Assembly: GCA_947585595.1 (NCBI GenBank)
Contig: CANPXB010000001.1
Span: forward strand, 1-64,000
Source: an uncultured Bacilli bacterium
GTDB taxonomy: Bacteria; Bacillota_I; Bacilli_A; RF39; UBA660
Direction: 5' to 3'
DNA: 64,000 nt
Each line of letters opens with the position of its first letter. The stretch's first letter is position 1. Both the position numbers and the translations under genes were made by a program. A model generated the notes under the pieces. It saw nothing but the letters and a program-made list of their open reading frames with translations. It searched no databases and was not told the DNA's origin. Positions 9,968-19,570 of this stretch are shown here, one piece after another.

Positions 9968-11539
9968 ATGAAAAAGGGGAATTCATTAGTAGCAAATATT
10001 TCTAAGTTAAATACGTTTATTAATATGACTAAATCTAATGAATATTTAGGTCTTTATATTGAAAAGATTTTAAATAATCGTAGTAAAAATTTAAAATTTA
10101 TTTCTGATTTCGACTACGTTGCTTTAGATTTATTATATATTTCTTTACAAACTATGAATAATAATAAACATTTAACTAAGGAAGAATTTGCAAAGTTAGA
10201 TAAAAAAGAACTTAAATATTATATGGATCGTGTTAAAGGCATTAGCTATTTTAAAACGCAAGTTCCATCTATTAAAACTGAAGAAAGTTTAATTGATTAC
10301 TTAAAAGGAGCTTTAGCTAATGGTGAATATGTCTGCAATTATAATAACACTATTAAATTCGATAATGGTTTAGTAGTTGATTCTGAATGGTTAATTGAAT
10401 TTGCTAACTTCTTAATTACTTCAATGAATAATAATGTTAATCTATCTCTAGATCGTGATTCATATTCTTTCTATACTGTAACTATTCCTGAAGATAAGAG
10501 TGAATCTTTAAATAGTTTCCTTAAAGATATTGTCTTATATGAATATTCTGTTCATCGTAAAGATAATAAAGAATTGTCATATCAAGATGTTAAATATTTA
10601 ATTGATGTCTTATCTGATATTGAAGGTTATGATTTTAAAAAATTACAAGATATTAATAGTAAGTTATCTAAAGAAAGATTCTGTTTATCTGTTAATAAAA
10701 AAATTGCTATCTTTACTAAAGAAGATAAAGCAACTATTACTAAGTTATATAATGAACATGAATCTAGTAAAGTTCTAACTGAATTTATTGAAGATTTATA
10801 TAAATGTTATAATAGTAAAGCTAATCAAAATAAACGTCGTTTAATTTATACTTATGAATTATTAAGAAGTTTAGTTCATGCTTATAAAGAAAACTATCCT
10901 TTAGATAGATGTCGTAAAGCTTATGATTTTAATAAAATAACTCGTGAAGATATCTTAAATGCTTTTGCTATTTCTAATTTCTATATTAATTATATCTATG
11001 ATGAAGAAAATTTATCTCGTTTATTTAATTATTCATTATTAGATTTAAATGAATTAAAACCTAGTATTATTGATTATGAAACTCCAGAATATAAAAGTAT
11101 TATTAATGACTTATCTAAGTTAAATAAAAAAGTAGTTGGTGTTAATCGTCGTATTAATAAACGTTTAAATAATACTCGTTTAATTCCGAAGAATAATCTT
11201 AAATTATTAGCTGAAAATAGTGCAGGAATTACTCGTGACTGTGCTGAACTAGAACATTTAGTTAAAGAGATTAAATATCGTCGTGAAGCTTTAAATGATG
11301 CTAAAGATGAAAATAGACATGAATCAAATATTAATAAGACTAAATTAAATTATATTAAAGATGCTATTATTAGTGGTCATTTTAACTATAATGCTGCTGA
11401 TAATATGATGATTTTTGATTCATATAGTTCTAAAGATTATCGTCATAGTTTTCATTTAGAATTAACTTTAAATGAATTTATTGAAATACTTTTATCAGAT
11501 CATAATCGTAATATTCGTATAAATTTCTACCAAATGTAA
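9968..11539 (+). CDS. Hypothetical 523-aa cytoplasmic protein
   Basis: ORF with upstream promoter/SD. Confidence 0.65.
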   Translation: MKKGNSLVANISKLNTFINMTKSNEYLGLYIEKILNNRSKNLKFISDFDYVALDLLYISLQTMNNNKHLTKEEFAKLDKKELKYYMDRVKGISYFKTQVPSIKTEESLIDYLKGALANGEYVCNYNNTIKFDNGLVVDSEWLIEFANFLITSMNNNVNLSLDRDSYSFYTVTIPEDKSESLNSFLKDIVLYEYSVHRKDNKELSYQDVKYLIDVLSDIEGYDFKKLQDINSKLSKERFCLSVNKKIAIFTKEDKATITKLYNEHESSKVLTEFIEDLYKCYNSKANQNKRRLIYTYELLRSLVHAYKENYPLDRCRKAYDFNKITREDILNAFAISNFYINYIYDEENLSRLFNYSLLDLNELKPSIIDYETPEYKSIINDLSKLNKKVVGVNRRINKRLNNTRLIPKNNLKLLAENSAGITRDCAELEHLVKEIKYRREALNDAKDENRHESNINKTKLNYIKDAIISGHFNYNAADNMMIFDSYSSKDYRHSFHLELTLNEFIEILLSDHNRNIRINFYQM

Positions 11540-11610
11540 AAAGTAAGTTCAACGCTTACTTTTTTAAATAAATCGTATGTTATAATAACTATATAGTAAG
11601 GAGTGATTAG

Positions 11611-12588
11611 ATGAAAAATAATAACTATAATTATCAGAATTATAATGATAGTCTTCTTCGTATGGAAAAAAATTCTTCTAATAAAGCTGGTCTTATTATT
11701 ATGGTTATTCTTGTCCTTGCTTTAATTGCCAGTAGTGCTTATTATTTCTATCAAAATGGTATTAGTTTTGAATTTAGATTACCTTGGCAAACTGAAAAAG
11801 AAATTATTCGTCAAAAAGAGAAGAAGAATGAAGAAGAAAAAGAAAAGATTAAAAACGAATATGATGATCCAGTATTCTCTGATACTTTCATTGAACAAAA
11901 CTTTGGTTATACTATTTCTTTTACTAACTTTCGTAAATCTAAACTAGGTTATGACTTTGATTTAACTTTTGAAGCTAAATCTAAAAATTATACTTTTACT
12001 TTAGAAAAAGTCTTAGTTGATGGTTATGATACTTCACCATCTTTTACTCATGAATTAAATTCTCAAGAGAGTTTTACCCAAACTGTCCGTATTCCTCAAG
12101 CTGAATTAGATGCTTTAGATATTATTGCTTTTCGTAAGATAACTATCTATATTAAAAGTGTTGAAAAAGAAGAAGATGGTGAAACTAAAGTCGAAGGTTA
12201 TGATGTTTTATCTAGTGCCTTAAAACTAGCTGATAACTCTCGTATTGGTTTAATTGAAATTGATCGTAAGAATCAAACAATTATTAATTATTATAAATCT
12301 GATGAAGATAAAGATAATACTTATATCTATTTTGATTTCCGTAACTATGGTGCTTCTCGAACTCAATTAGTATCTGTTAAAAAACTACTAATTAATGGTG
12401 AAGTCTATGAATACAAAGAATTAAATGAAGAAGTCTATCATGGTGCTGAAAAAATAATATCTTTAACTATTCCTAAAAAAGAAGTAAAAAAAGTTAATAG
12501 TTTCTCCGTTGCCTTTACCATGTTAAATGAAGAAAATGGTAAAAAAACAGCTGCTTATATAACTAATGCATATAGCAAGAGCTTATAA
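11611..12588 (+). CDS. Hypothetical membrane-anchored protein
   Basis: ORF; one N-terminal TM then extracytoplasmic domain. Confidence 0.65.
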   Translation: MKNNNYNYQNYNDSLLRMEKNSSNKAGLIIMVILVLALIASSAYYFYQNGISFEFRLPWQTEKEIIRQKEKKNEEEKEKIKNEYDDPVFSDTFIEQNFGYTISFTNFRKSKLGYDFDLTFEAKSKNYTFTLEKVLVDGYDTSPSFTHELNSQESFTQTVRIPQAELDALDIIAFRKITIYIKSVEKEEDGETKVEGYDVLSSALKLADNSRIGLIEIDRKNQTIINYYKSDEDKDNTYIYFDFRNYGASRTQLVSVKKLLINGEVYEYKELNEEVYHGAEKIISLTIPKKEVKKVNSFSVAFTMLNEENGKKTAAYITNAYSKSL

Positions 12589-12648
12589 TCTTGTTTGTAA
12601 ATTAAATATTCCTATGTTATCATAATACATTAAGTAAGAAGGTGTGGT

Positions 12649-13056
12649 ATGGAACGTATTTGGTCTAGTTTATATGAAAATGCTAAAAAAAATTTAGTAT
12701 CCAAAGAAATTTCTGATTTTATAACAACTGGTAATACTTCATGTGCTTTATTAGGACATAATAATAAAATATATAGTGGTAGTAGTATCACTTCTAATTC
12801 TGTTATAAGTTGTAGTGCTGAAAAAAGTGCTGTTATTAATATGTTTAATGATCATGAATATATTATTGATAAAATGGTTGTTTTAAATGAATTAGAAGAA
12901 ATAATAATGCCTTCTGATAACTCTTTAGAATATTTATTAGAATTAAATCCTGATTATGGTAATATTGATATCTTAGTTGATTTAGAAAAAGATAAAGTTC
13001 TTAAATTAAAAGATCTTATTCCTAAATGGTGGGGTACTTATCGTAATCATAAATAA
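12649..13056 (+). CDS. Cytidine deaminase-fold protein, zinc site apparently incomplete
   Basis: ALLGHNNKIYSGSSITSNSVISCSAEKSAVINM resembles the CDA CAE region; PCxxC replaced by MPSDNSLEYL. Confidence 0.55.
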   Translation: MERIWSSLYENAKKNLVSKEISDFITTGNTSCALLGHNNKIYSGSSITSNSVISCSAEKSAVINMFNDHEYIIDKMVVLNELEEIIMPSDNSLEYLLELNPDYGNIDILVDLEKDKVLKLKDLIPKWWGTYRNHK

Positions 13057-13079
13057 TTATATAGAGAAGGGGTTTAATA

Positions 13080-13937
13080 ATGGAAATAGATTTACATACT
13101 CATAGTATTTATTCAGATGGTATTAATACCCCATCTGAATTATTACAAATGGCTTATGATAAACATTTAAAGTATCTAGCTTTAACTGATCATGACTTTA
13201 TCGAAGGATCTAAAGAATTAGTTAAACTTCCTCATAATAATATAACGATTTATAGTGGAGTTGAAATGAATGCTAAAGTCAGTAAAGGTCAGATGCATAT
13301 CTTAGGTTATAATATTGATTTAGATAATCAAGAATTAAATGATACTTTATTAGAACTACGTAATATATCTCATCAAACTATTCATCGTTATTTAGATATC
13401 TTAGAAAAAGAATTTAATATTACTTTTAGTAAAGAAGATTTAACTAATTTATTTGCTTCTAAAGGTAATATTGGTCGTCCTGAAGTAGGTAAGCTACTTA
13501 TCAAAGATGGTTATGTTAAAGATATGGATGAAGCCTTTGATAAGTATTTAAACTATGTTTATGAATGTGTAAGAGCTACTAAGAAAACTTTAACTAAAGA
13601 AGAAATAATTAATTTGATAAATAATGCTGGGGGAATCCCTGTTTTAGCTCATCCTTGGTCTTTAAGATTAACTGATGAAGAATTACATGATGAGGTCTCT
13701 TACTTAGTAAGTATTGGTTTAAAAGGTCTTGAAACTATTCATTCTGATGATAGTGAAGAACAAAGACGTTTTTATAAAAAATTAGCTCATGAATTTAACT
13801 TAATTGAAACTGGTGGTACTGATTATCATGGTCCTAGTGTTAAACCAGATATTGAACTAGGTAGTGGCATTAATAATAATGTTGATATCAATGAAGATGA
13901 TATAACTTTAACTAAACTTATTAAAAGTAGATATTAA
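13080..13937 (+). CDS. PHP-domain phosphoesterase (TrpH/RNase AM-like)
   Basis: MEIDLHTHSIYSDGINTPSEL...ALTDHDFIEG...GIPVLAHPW...ETGGTDYHG. Confidence 0.9.
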   Translation: MEIDLHTHSIYSDGINTPSELLQMAYDKHLKYLALTDHDFIEGSKELVKLPHNNITIYSGVEMNAKVSKGQMHILGYNIDLDNQELNDTLLELRNISHQTIHRYLDILEKEFNITFSKEDLTNLFASKGNIGRPEVGKLLIKDGYVKDMDEAFDKYLNYVYECVRATKKTLTKEEIINLINNAGGIPVLAHPWSLRLTDEELHDEVSYLVSIGLKGLETIHSDDSEEQRRFYKKLAHEFNLIETGGTDYHGPSVKPDIELGSGINNNVDINEDDITLTKLIKSRY

Positions 13938-13949
13938 TTATCAAATGTC

Positions 13950-13987
13950 AAACATTTACATTACTATATGTAAATGTTTTCTTTTTA
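13950..13987 (+). terminator. Intrinsic terminator
   Basis: 12-bp stem AAACATTTACAT/ATGTAAATGTTT then T-rich tract. Confidence 0.75.
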
Positions 13988-14024
13988 TTTACAATATATA
14001 AATGTAAAGTATTATAATTAAAAT

Positions 14025-14151
14025 AGAGAATAGGAACACTATCTCTCCATTAGATGATTAATATCTAATCAAAAAGAAAAAAGGGAAAGTGATACTTGCA
14101 CCATTTTGAGTGCCACACTTTAAGGAAGAAAGAGTTATTAACTCTTTTTTT
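14025..14151 (+). ncRNA. Candidate structured small RNA (unassigned)
   Basis: Noncoding; TTTACA (13988) and TATAAT (14013) upstream; three hairpins then an intrinsic terminator. Confidence 0.5.
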
Positions 14152-14191
14152 CTTGGCTTTTGTGATATAATCTTCTTATGAAGGTGATTAA

Positions 14192-16372
14192 ATGTATGCT
14201 GAAGTCTTAATCGAATATAATGCTAAATCTGTTGATAAAACATTCACATACTTAATCCCTAATTCTTTAAAACCAGATTTACAAATTGGCATGAAAGTTT
14301 TAGTTCCTTTTGGTAATAAAATTATTAATGGTTTTGTTACTAATATTAAAGATAATTATGAAGAAGATTATAAATTAAAAGAAATAACTGATATTGTTGA
14401 TAAAAACTTAGTCTTAAATGATGAAATGTTAAAACTAGGTTCATACTTACAACAAGAAACATTATGTACTAAAATAACTGCTTATCAAACAATGTTACCT
14501 AGTTCTTTAAAAGTTAAAGATCATAAAACTGATTATTCAAAATATATTATTTATTTAGAACTTAATGATAATGATATCGCCATTAATGACTATATTATTA
14601 ATCATCCTAATCGTAAAAAACAAATCGAAGTCTTAAATAATTTACTTAAAAATAAAAGAATACTAAAAAGTACTCTTACTTCTAATTTAGTTAAAGTTTT
14701 AAAAGAAGAAGGTTTAGTTAAAGAAGTTAAAGAACAAATATATCGTCTTAATAATCAAGTTAAAACTGCTGATAAAAAAGAATTATCTCTAGATCAACAA
14801 ACTGCTTTAGATAGTATTATTTTAAATGAAGAACAAACTTATCTACTTCATGGTGTTACTGGTTCAGGTAAAACTGAAGTTTATATGCAACTAATTGAAA
14901 AAGTTATTAAACTTAATAAAACAGCTATTATGTTGGTCCCTGAAATATCTTTAACGACTCAGATAATTAATAATTTCTATGAACGTTTTGGTTCTGATGT
15001 TGCCATATTCCATAGTGCCTTATCTGATGGCGAAAAATACGATGAATATTTAAAAATTCTAAGAGGGGAAGTCCATATCGTTATTGGTACTCGTAGTGCT
15101 ATCTTTACGCCCATTAAAAACCTTGGTATTATTATCATAGACGAAGAACATAGTGATACCTATAAACAAGATACTAATCCTCGTTATCATGCTTTAGATA
15201 TGGCTAAATTTAGAAGTCATTATCATCATATTCCTCTTGTTTTAGGAAGTGCAACTCCCTCTTTAGAAACAATGGCTCGTGCTAAAAAAGGTGTTTATAA
15301 ATATCTAAGTATGCCAAAACGTATAGGGAGTTCCATCTTACCAGCTGTTAAAATTGTTGATATGACGGAAGAAATGAAAAAACGTAATACTGTTTTATCT
15401 TCAATTCTAAAAGATAAAATTATTGATCGTTTAATTAAAAAAGAACAAGTTATCTTACTTCTTAATCGTCGTGGTTATTCAACTATTATTACCTGTAAAT
15501 CATGTGGTTATACTTACAAATGTCCGCACTGTGATATTACTTTAACATATCATAAATCAAGTAATAATCTTCGTTGTCATTACTGTGGTTATACTGTCTT
15601 TAAAAGTGATACTTGTCCTGAATGTCATGAAAAATCTATTTCTGATTATGGTTTAGGTACCGAAAAATTAGAACAAGAAATCAATAAACTTATTCCTAGT
15701 GCTAGAACCATTCGTATGGATGCTGATACTACTCGTAATAAAGGATCTCATGAAGATATCATTAAACGTTTTAAAAATCATGAATACGATATTTTACTAG
15801 GTACGCAAATGATTTCTAAAGGTTTAGATTTCCCTTTAGTAACTTTAGTTGGTGTTATTAATGCTGATGCTACTTTAAATATTCCTGATTTCCGTAGTGG
15901 GGAAAGAACCTATGCTTTACTTTCCCAAGTATCAGGTCGTGCTGGTCGTAGTGATATACCTGGTGAAGTAATTATTCAAACTATGAATCCTGATAACTAT
16001 ACTTTAAACTGTGTTGCTCATCATGACTATGAAAAATTCTATCAATATGAAATGGAAAATCGTCATAAACTTGATTATCCGCCATATTACTATTTAACTA
16101 GTATTAAAATAGCTTCTTCTGATTATGATTTAGCTTCTAAAGAAATAACTAAAGTAAAAAATTATTTAACTAATAATTTAAGTAAAACAAGCATTATCTT
16201 AGGACCTACAACGGCTTCAATGTTTAAAATAAATAATATTTATCGTTTTCAAATAATCATTAAATATAAAAAAGATGATCAATTATTTAAAACTTTAAAA
16301 GAATTAGATGAATTATATATTACTAATTCTAAAGTTAATATTGAAATCGATAATAATCCCTTACAAGTATAA
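14192..16372 (+). CDS. priA: Primosomal protein N' (replication restart helicase PriA)
   Basis: LLHGVTGSGKTEVYM, DEEHSDTYKQ, CxxC zinc motifs, MISKGLDFPLVTLVGVINAD. Confidence 0.97.
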   Translation: MYAEVLIEYNAKSVDKTFTYLIPNSLKPDLQIGMKVLVPFGNKIINGFVTNIKDNYEEDYKLKEITDIVDKNLVLNDEMLKLGSYLQQETLCTKITAYQTMLPSSLKVKDHKTDYSKYIIYLELNDNDIAINDYIINHPNRKKQIEVLNNLLKNKRILKSTLTSNLVKVLKEEGLVKEVKEQIYRLNNQVKTADKKELSLDQQTALDSIILNEEQTYLLHGVTGSGKTEVYMQLIEKVIKLNKTAIMLVPEISLTTQIINNFYERFGSDVAIFHSALSDGEKYDEYLKILRGEVHIVIGTRSAIFTPIKNLGIIIIDEEHSDTYKQDTNPRYHALDMAKFRSHYHHIPLVLGSATPSLETMARAKKGVYKYLSMPKRIGSSILPAVKIVDMTEEMKKRNTVLSSILKDKIIDRLIKKEQVILLLNRRGYSTIITCKSCGYTYKCPHCDITLTYHKSSNNLRCHYCGYTVFKSDTCPECHEKSISDYGLGTEKLEQEINKLIPSARTIRMDADTTRNKGSHEDIIKRFKNHEYDILLGTQMISKGLDFPLVTLVGVINADATLNIPDFRSGERTYALLSQVSGRAGRSDIPGEVIIQTMNPDNYTLNCVAHHDYEKFYQYEMENRHKLDYPPYYYLTSIKIASSDYDLASKEITKVKNYLTNNLSKTSIILGPTTASMFKINNIYRFQIIIKYKKDDQLFKTLKELDELYITNSKVNIEIDNNPLQV

Positions 16373-16386
16373 AAAGAGGTGTAAAT

Positions 16387-17586
16387 ATGAAATTAAGTAA
16401 TTTCTGTCAAAATGGCTCATTTTTAAGAGCATTTTATTTCTTTAATAATGTTCTTAAAATAGTTTTTATTATTGTTCCCATTATTATCATTATTGCTTCC
16501 ATAATTAGTATTGGTAAAGTAGTAATAAGTGGTAAATTAGATGATTTTAAAACTGTCTTAGTAACTTCAGCTAAGAGAATATTAGCTGGTATTATTATCT
16601 TTTTATTACCCAATATTATTAGTTATGTCTTTACTTTAACTGGTGAATCTTTTGCTGAATTACAAACTTGTATGAGTAATGCTACTTTAGAAAACATTAA
16701 GTACTATGATTCTATTTCTGAAGCTGTTTCAGCTTTAGATAATATGGATAGTAGCCCAACTAAATCCAATGTTGCTCGAGCAGAAAGTGCTGTTAATAAA
16801 TTAGCCAGTATTATTCGTGAAGATGATATGATTAGTTTTATTAAACGTATCTCTGATGCTGAAATCAAAGCTAATGAAAATGAATTAATCTTAGCTTGTA
16901 AAGCTAAAAATGGTCGTTATGTTAATGGTATGTGTATGACTATTGAACTTCCAAGAGATACTGGTCCAGCTAATGGCTCAAGTGGTAACGGAAGTGGCAG
17001 TGGTAATTCAGCTTATGATCCAGTTCTAAATAGTGGAGGAACTACTGAACTTAATATTTTAGGTGGTTCATTTACCGTCGTTAATACTCCAATTAGTGTT
17101 ACAGATTATGCTAATGCCATCGGTAGTAAAGGTGTTTTCCAAGCTAGTAATACTTCTAAATATGGCGATAAATGTCTAGGATTTGCTTATGTTCATACCT
17201 GTGGTTTATATCGTGGTAGTACAGCTGCTTCCCCTGATGATGGCGCTAATTATAACTCTGGTGGTTGTAGTTTTGCCACCTATGTTAATGATAGTAAAGA
17301 AGATGTTTTAGAAAAAGTCTTTAATGAAATTGCTAATGGTAGACCAGTTGTTTTACATGTTAATGGAAATAAACAGGGTACCTCAAGACACTTTGTCACT
17401 GTTGTCGGTTTTAATTCTAGTGTTCGTAATGCTTCTAGTTTAACTGAACAAGACTTATTAATTATTGATAGTTGGGATGGTAAAATAGAACGTATGGATA
17501 CTCCAACATCTCGTTTCATGACCTCTGGTAAAGACTGCGGTAAAACTGACTATTCTGGTTATCGTATTCAATATTTAAAAAGTTAA
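16387..17586 (+). CDS. Membrane protein with C-terminal C39-like cysteine peptidase domain
   Basis: Two N-terminal TM segments; GDKCLGFAYVH...SRHFVTVVGFN...LLIIDSWDG gives plausible Cys/His/Asp order. Confidence 0.6.
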   Translation: MKLSNFCQNGSFLRAFYFFNNVLKIVFIIVPIIIIIASIISIGKVVISGKLDDFKTVLVTSAKRILAGIIIFLLPNIISYVFTLTGESFAELQTCMSNATLENIKYYDSISEAVSALDNMDSSPTKSNVARAESAVNKLASIIREDDMISFIKRISDAEIKANENELILACKAKNGRYVNGMCMTIELPRDTGPANGSSGNGSGSGNSAYDPVLNSGGTTELNILGGSFTVVNTPISVTDYANAIGSKGVFQASNTSKYGDKCLGFAYVHTCGLYRGSTAASPDDGANYNSGGCSFATYVNDSKEDVLEKVFNEIANGRPVVLHVNGNKQGTSRHFVTVVGFNSSVRNASSLTEQDLLIIDSWDGKIERMDTPTSRFMTSGKDCGKTDYSGYRIQYLKS

Positions 17587-17591
17587 TAAAA

Positions 17592-17613
17592 GACCACTAT
17601 TTAGTGGTCTTAT
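17592..17613. terminator. Bidirectional terminator between convergent genes
   Basis: GACCACTATTTAGTGGTC with A/T tracts. Confidence 0.75.
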
Positions 17614-18980
17614 TTTATATATCGATATGCGTTATGTGGATTTAATTCAATTCCTTTAAGTTCAGCCATTTCTTCAATTGTTACAAATTCATAACCTTCA
17701 TTTTTTAACTTATCTATTGCACATAAAGCTCCATCTACTGAAGTTTGATATAAATCATGTAATAAAACTATATTTCCATCACTCGCATGCGTAATAATAT
17801 GTTCACATACTTTATCTTTATTTCTACTTTTCCAATCTTCGGTATCTACATTCCATAAGATAAAACTCATATTAATCTTATTTAATAAATCATTATTATA
17901 ACTACCATAGGGTGGTCTTAAATACTTAACATCTTCACCTGTAATATTTTTTATTATTTCATTCGTTGTCTCAATCTCAGTTTTTAAGTTATTATCATTT
18001 AACTTAGTCAATCTTTTATGATCATAACTATGTGAACCAATCGTATGACCACGATTATATATTTCTTTAACTAACTCAGTTTGTGAATTAATTCTATTCC
18101 CAACCATAAAGAATGTTACTCTGGCATCTCTTTTATCTAATTCATCAATTAAACCTTTAGTTACATTGTAATTAGGGCCATCATCAAAAGTAATTGCTAA
18201 TAACTTCTTATCTTTATATTTACTAAGATCTCTATTTTTGTTTGTACTTGAATTATCAACTGTCTTATCTTCTTCCGTAAAAGTAAAATATTCTTTATTT
18301 AAATAATCTTTAACTTTACTATAAGCAATATTAATATTAATATCTATTTCACTATTACTGACTTTATAAGGTGGAATAATAACAAACATTTCTTCTTCAC
18401 TGAATGTCAGAATCGCAAAGTCTTTTAAATTATTTAATGCTTCATCAATCATACTATCTTCATATAGCTCTAAATTCTTATGATTAACTAAATAATTCTT
18501 ACAATCATCTTTAATTACTTCATATATTTCATCATTAACTAAATCATCTTTCTTAACTTCTTTATTATCTAAAGCATTAATATATATTATTTCATCATTA
18601 TGATAAAATTCATTATCTAACCCAATATAAGAATAAGTTCTAATATGTACAGAATAAATATTATCTTTTACTGTATAACCATAATCAATATTAAGTTCAC
18701 TTTTATTATTATCTTTTTTAATCTTTTCTTTAAAATTATTTTTTTCAACATCAATAATCTGACTGACTTTCTTATTTAAACTCTTATTATTAAATACCGG
18801 ATAATTTATTTCAATATTATAGTTATCTTTAACTTCTTTAATAACTTCCATATGTATTTTAAATTCATTTTTATTAAAATTAAACATTATTAAACTAATT
18901 ATAATAATTAAGATTAAAATAAGACTTATAAATAAGATCCATCCATTATATTTTTTAAGCATTATTCTTAATGTTTCCAT
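17610..18980 (-). CDS. Polysaccharide deacetylase (NodB domain) with N-terminal TM and DUF3298/RsiV-like domain
   Basis: LLAITFDDGPNYN, IGSHSYDHKRLTKL, LRPPYGSYN, ILWNVDTEDWKSR, IVLLHD. Confidence 0.93.
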   Translation of the reverse strand: METLRIMLKKYNGWILFISLILILIIIISLIMFNFNKNEFKIHMEVIKEVKDNYNIEINYPVFNNKSLNKKVSQIIDVEKNNFKEKIKKDNNKSELNIDYGYTVKDNIYSVHIRTYSYIGLDNEFYHNDEIIYINALDNKEVKKDDLVNDEIYEVIKDDCKNYLVNHKNLELYEDSMIDEALNNLKDFAILTFSEEEMFVIIPPYKVSNSEIDININIAYSKVKDYLNKEYFTFTEEDKTVDNSSTNKNRDLSKYKDKKLLAITFDDGPNYNVTKGLIDELDKRDARVTFFMVGNRINSQTELVKEIYNRGHTIGSHSYDHKRLTKLNDNNLKTEIETTNEIIKNITGEDVKYLRPPYGSYNNDLLNKINMSFILWNVDTEDWKSRNKDKVCEHIITHASDGNIVLLHDLYQTSVDGALCAIDKLKNEGYEFVTIEEMAELKGIELNPHNAYRYIK

Positions 18981-19046
18981 TATGTTCAACCTCTAAAAAT
19001 ACTATATCATAAATATAATTACTAGGTATATAAAATAATAGCTTCC

Positions 19047-19208
19047 TTACTTTTCTTCTTCATAACTTTGACAGATTGTATTATACATTGTATTTTCATT
19101 TCTTATGTCTTTTGTAATTTGAATCTTTGTTAAAGCACATTTCATTCCATCTATACAATGAACACAATCAGTTACTGAACAATTAATTTTTTGTTTAAAT
19201 TCATTCAT
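19047..19208 (-). CDS. DUF1540-like small cysteine-rich protein (53 aa), absent from the ORF track
   Basis: MNEFKQKINCSVTDCVHCIDGMKCALTKIQITKDIRNENTMYNTICQSYEEEK, read by hand; CSVTxCxxC..C pattern. Confidence 0.7.
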   Translation of the reverse strand: MNEFKQKINCSVTDCVHCIDGMKCALTKIQITKDIRNENTMYNTICQSYEEEK

Positions 19209-19297
19209 AATATCACCAATAATATTATTAACTATTAAACCTTATTTTATACATTAAACATATTTAATTAATATCATAGAATATAGTAGGTGATTTA

Positions 19298-19540
19298 ATG
19301 AATTTTGATGATAAATTCTTTTCTAAAGTTGAAAAGAAAACTAAAGTTGATAAAGATACAATTATTTCTTTAGCTACTAAATTACAACAAGGAAACTTAA
19401 AAGATGAAGCCTCTTTAAGAGAAGTAATTTCTACTTTATCTAGTTTAACTGGTAAAAGTGTTTCTAAAGAAAAAGAAGATAAAATAATCGCTACAATTTT
19501 AAATGGAAAAGTACCTAAAAGTGTAGATAAAATGTTCTAA
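19298..19540 (+). CDS. SpoVIF-like sporulation protein
   Basis: FFSKVEKKTKVDKDTIISLATKLQQGNLKDEASLREVISTLSSLTGKSVSKEKEDKIIATILNG resembles the SpoVIF (YjcC) family. Confidence 0.65.
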   Translation: MNFDDKFFSKVEKKTKVDKDTIISLATKLQQGNLKDEASLREVISTLSSLTGKSVSKEKEDKIIATILNGKVPKSVDKMF

Positions 19541-19570
19541 ATATTATATACTAAACCTAGGTGATTGAAA

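Noticed and set aside
14025-14151. Assignment of the pre-priA RNA as SRP RNA, 6S RNA or a T-box
   Set aside because: I could not find the SRP domain IV motif, a 6S-like long central bulge or T-box conserved sequences; left unassigned.
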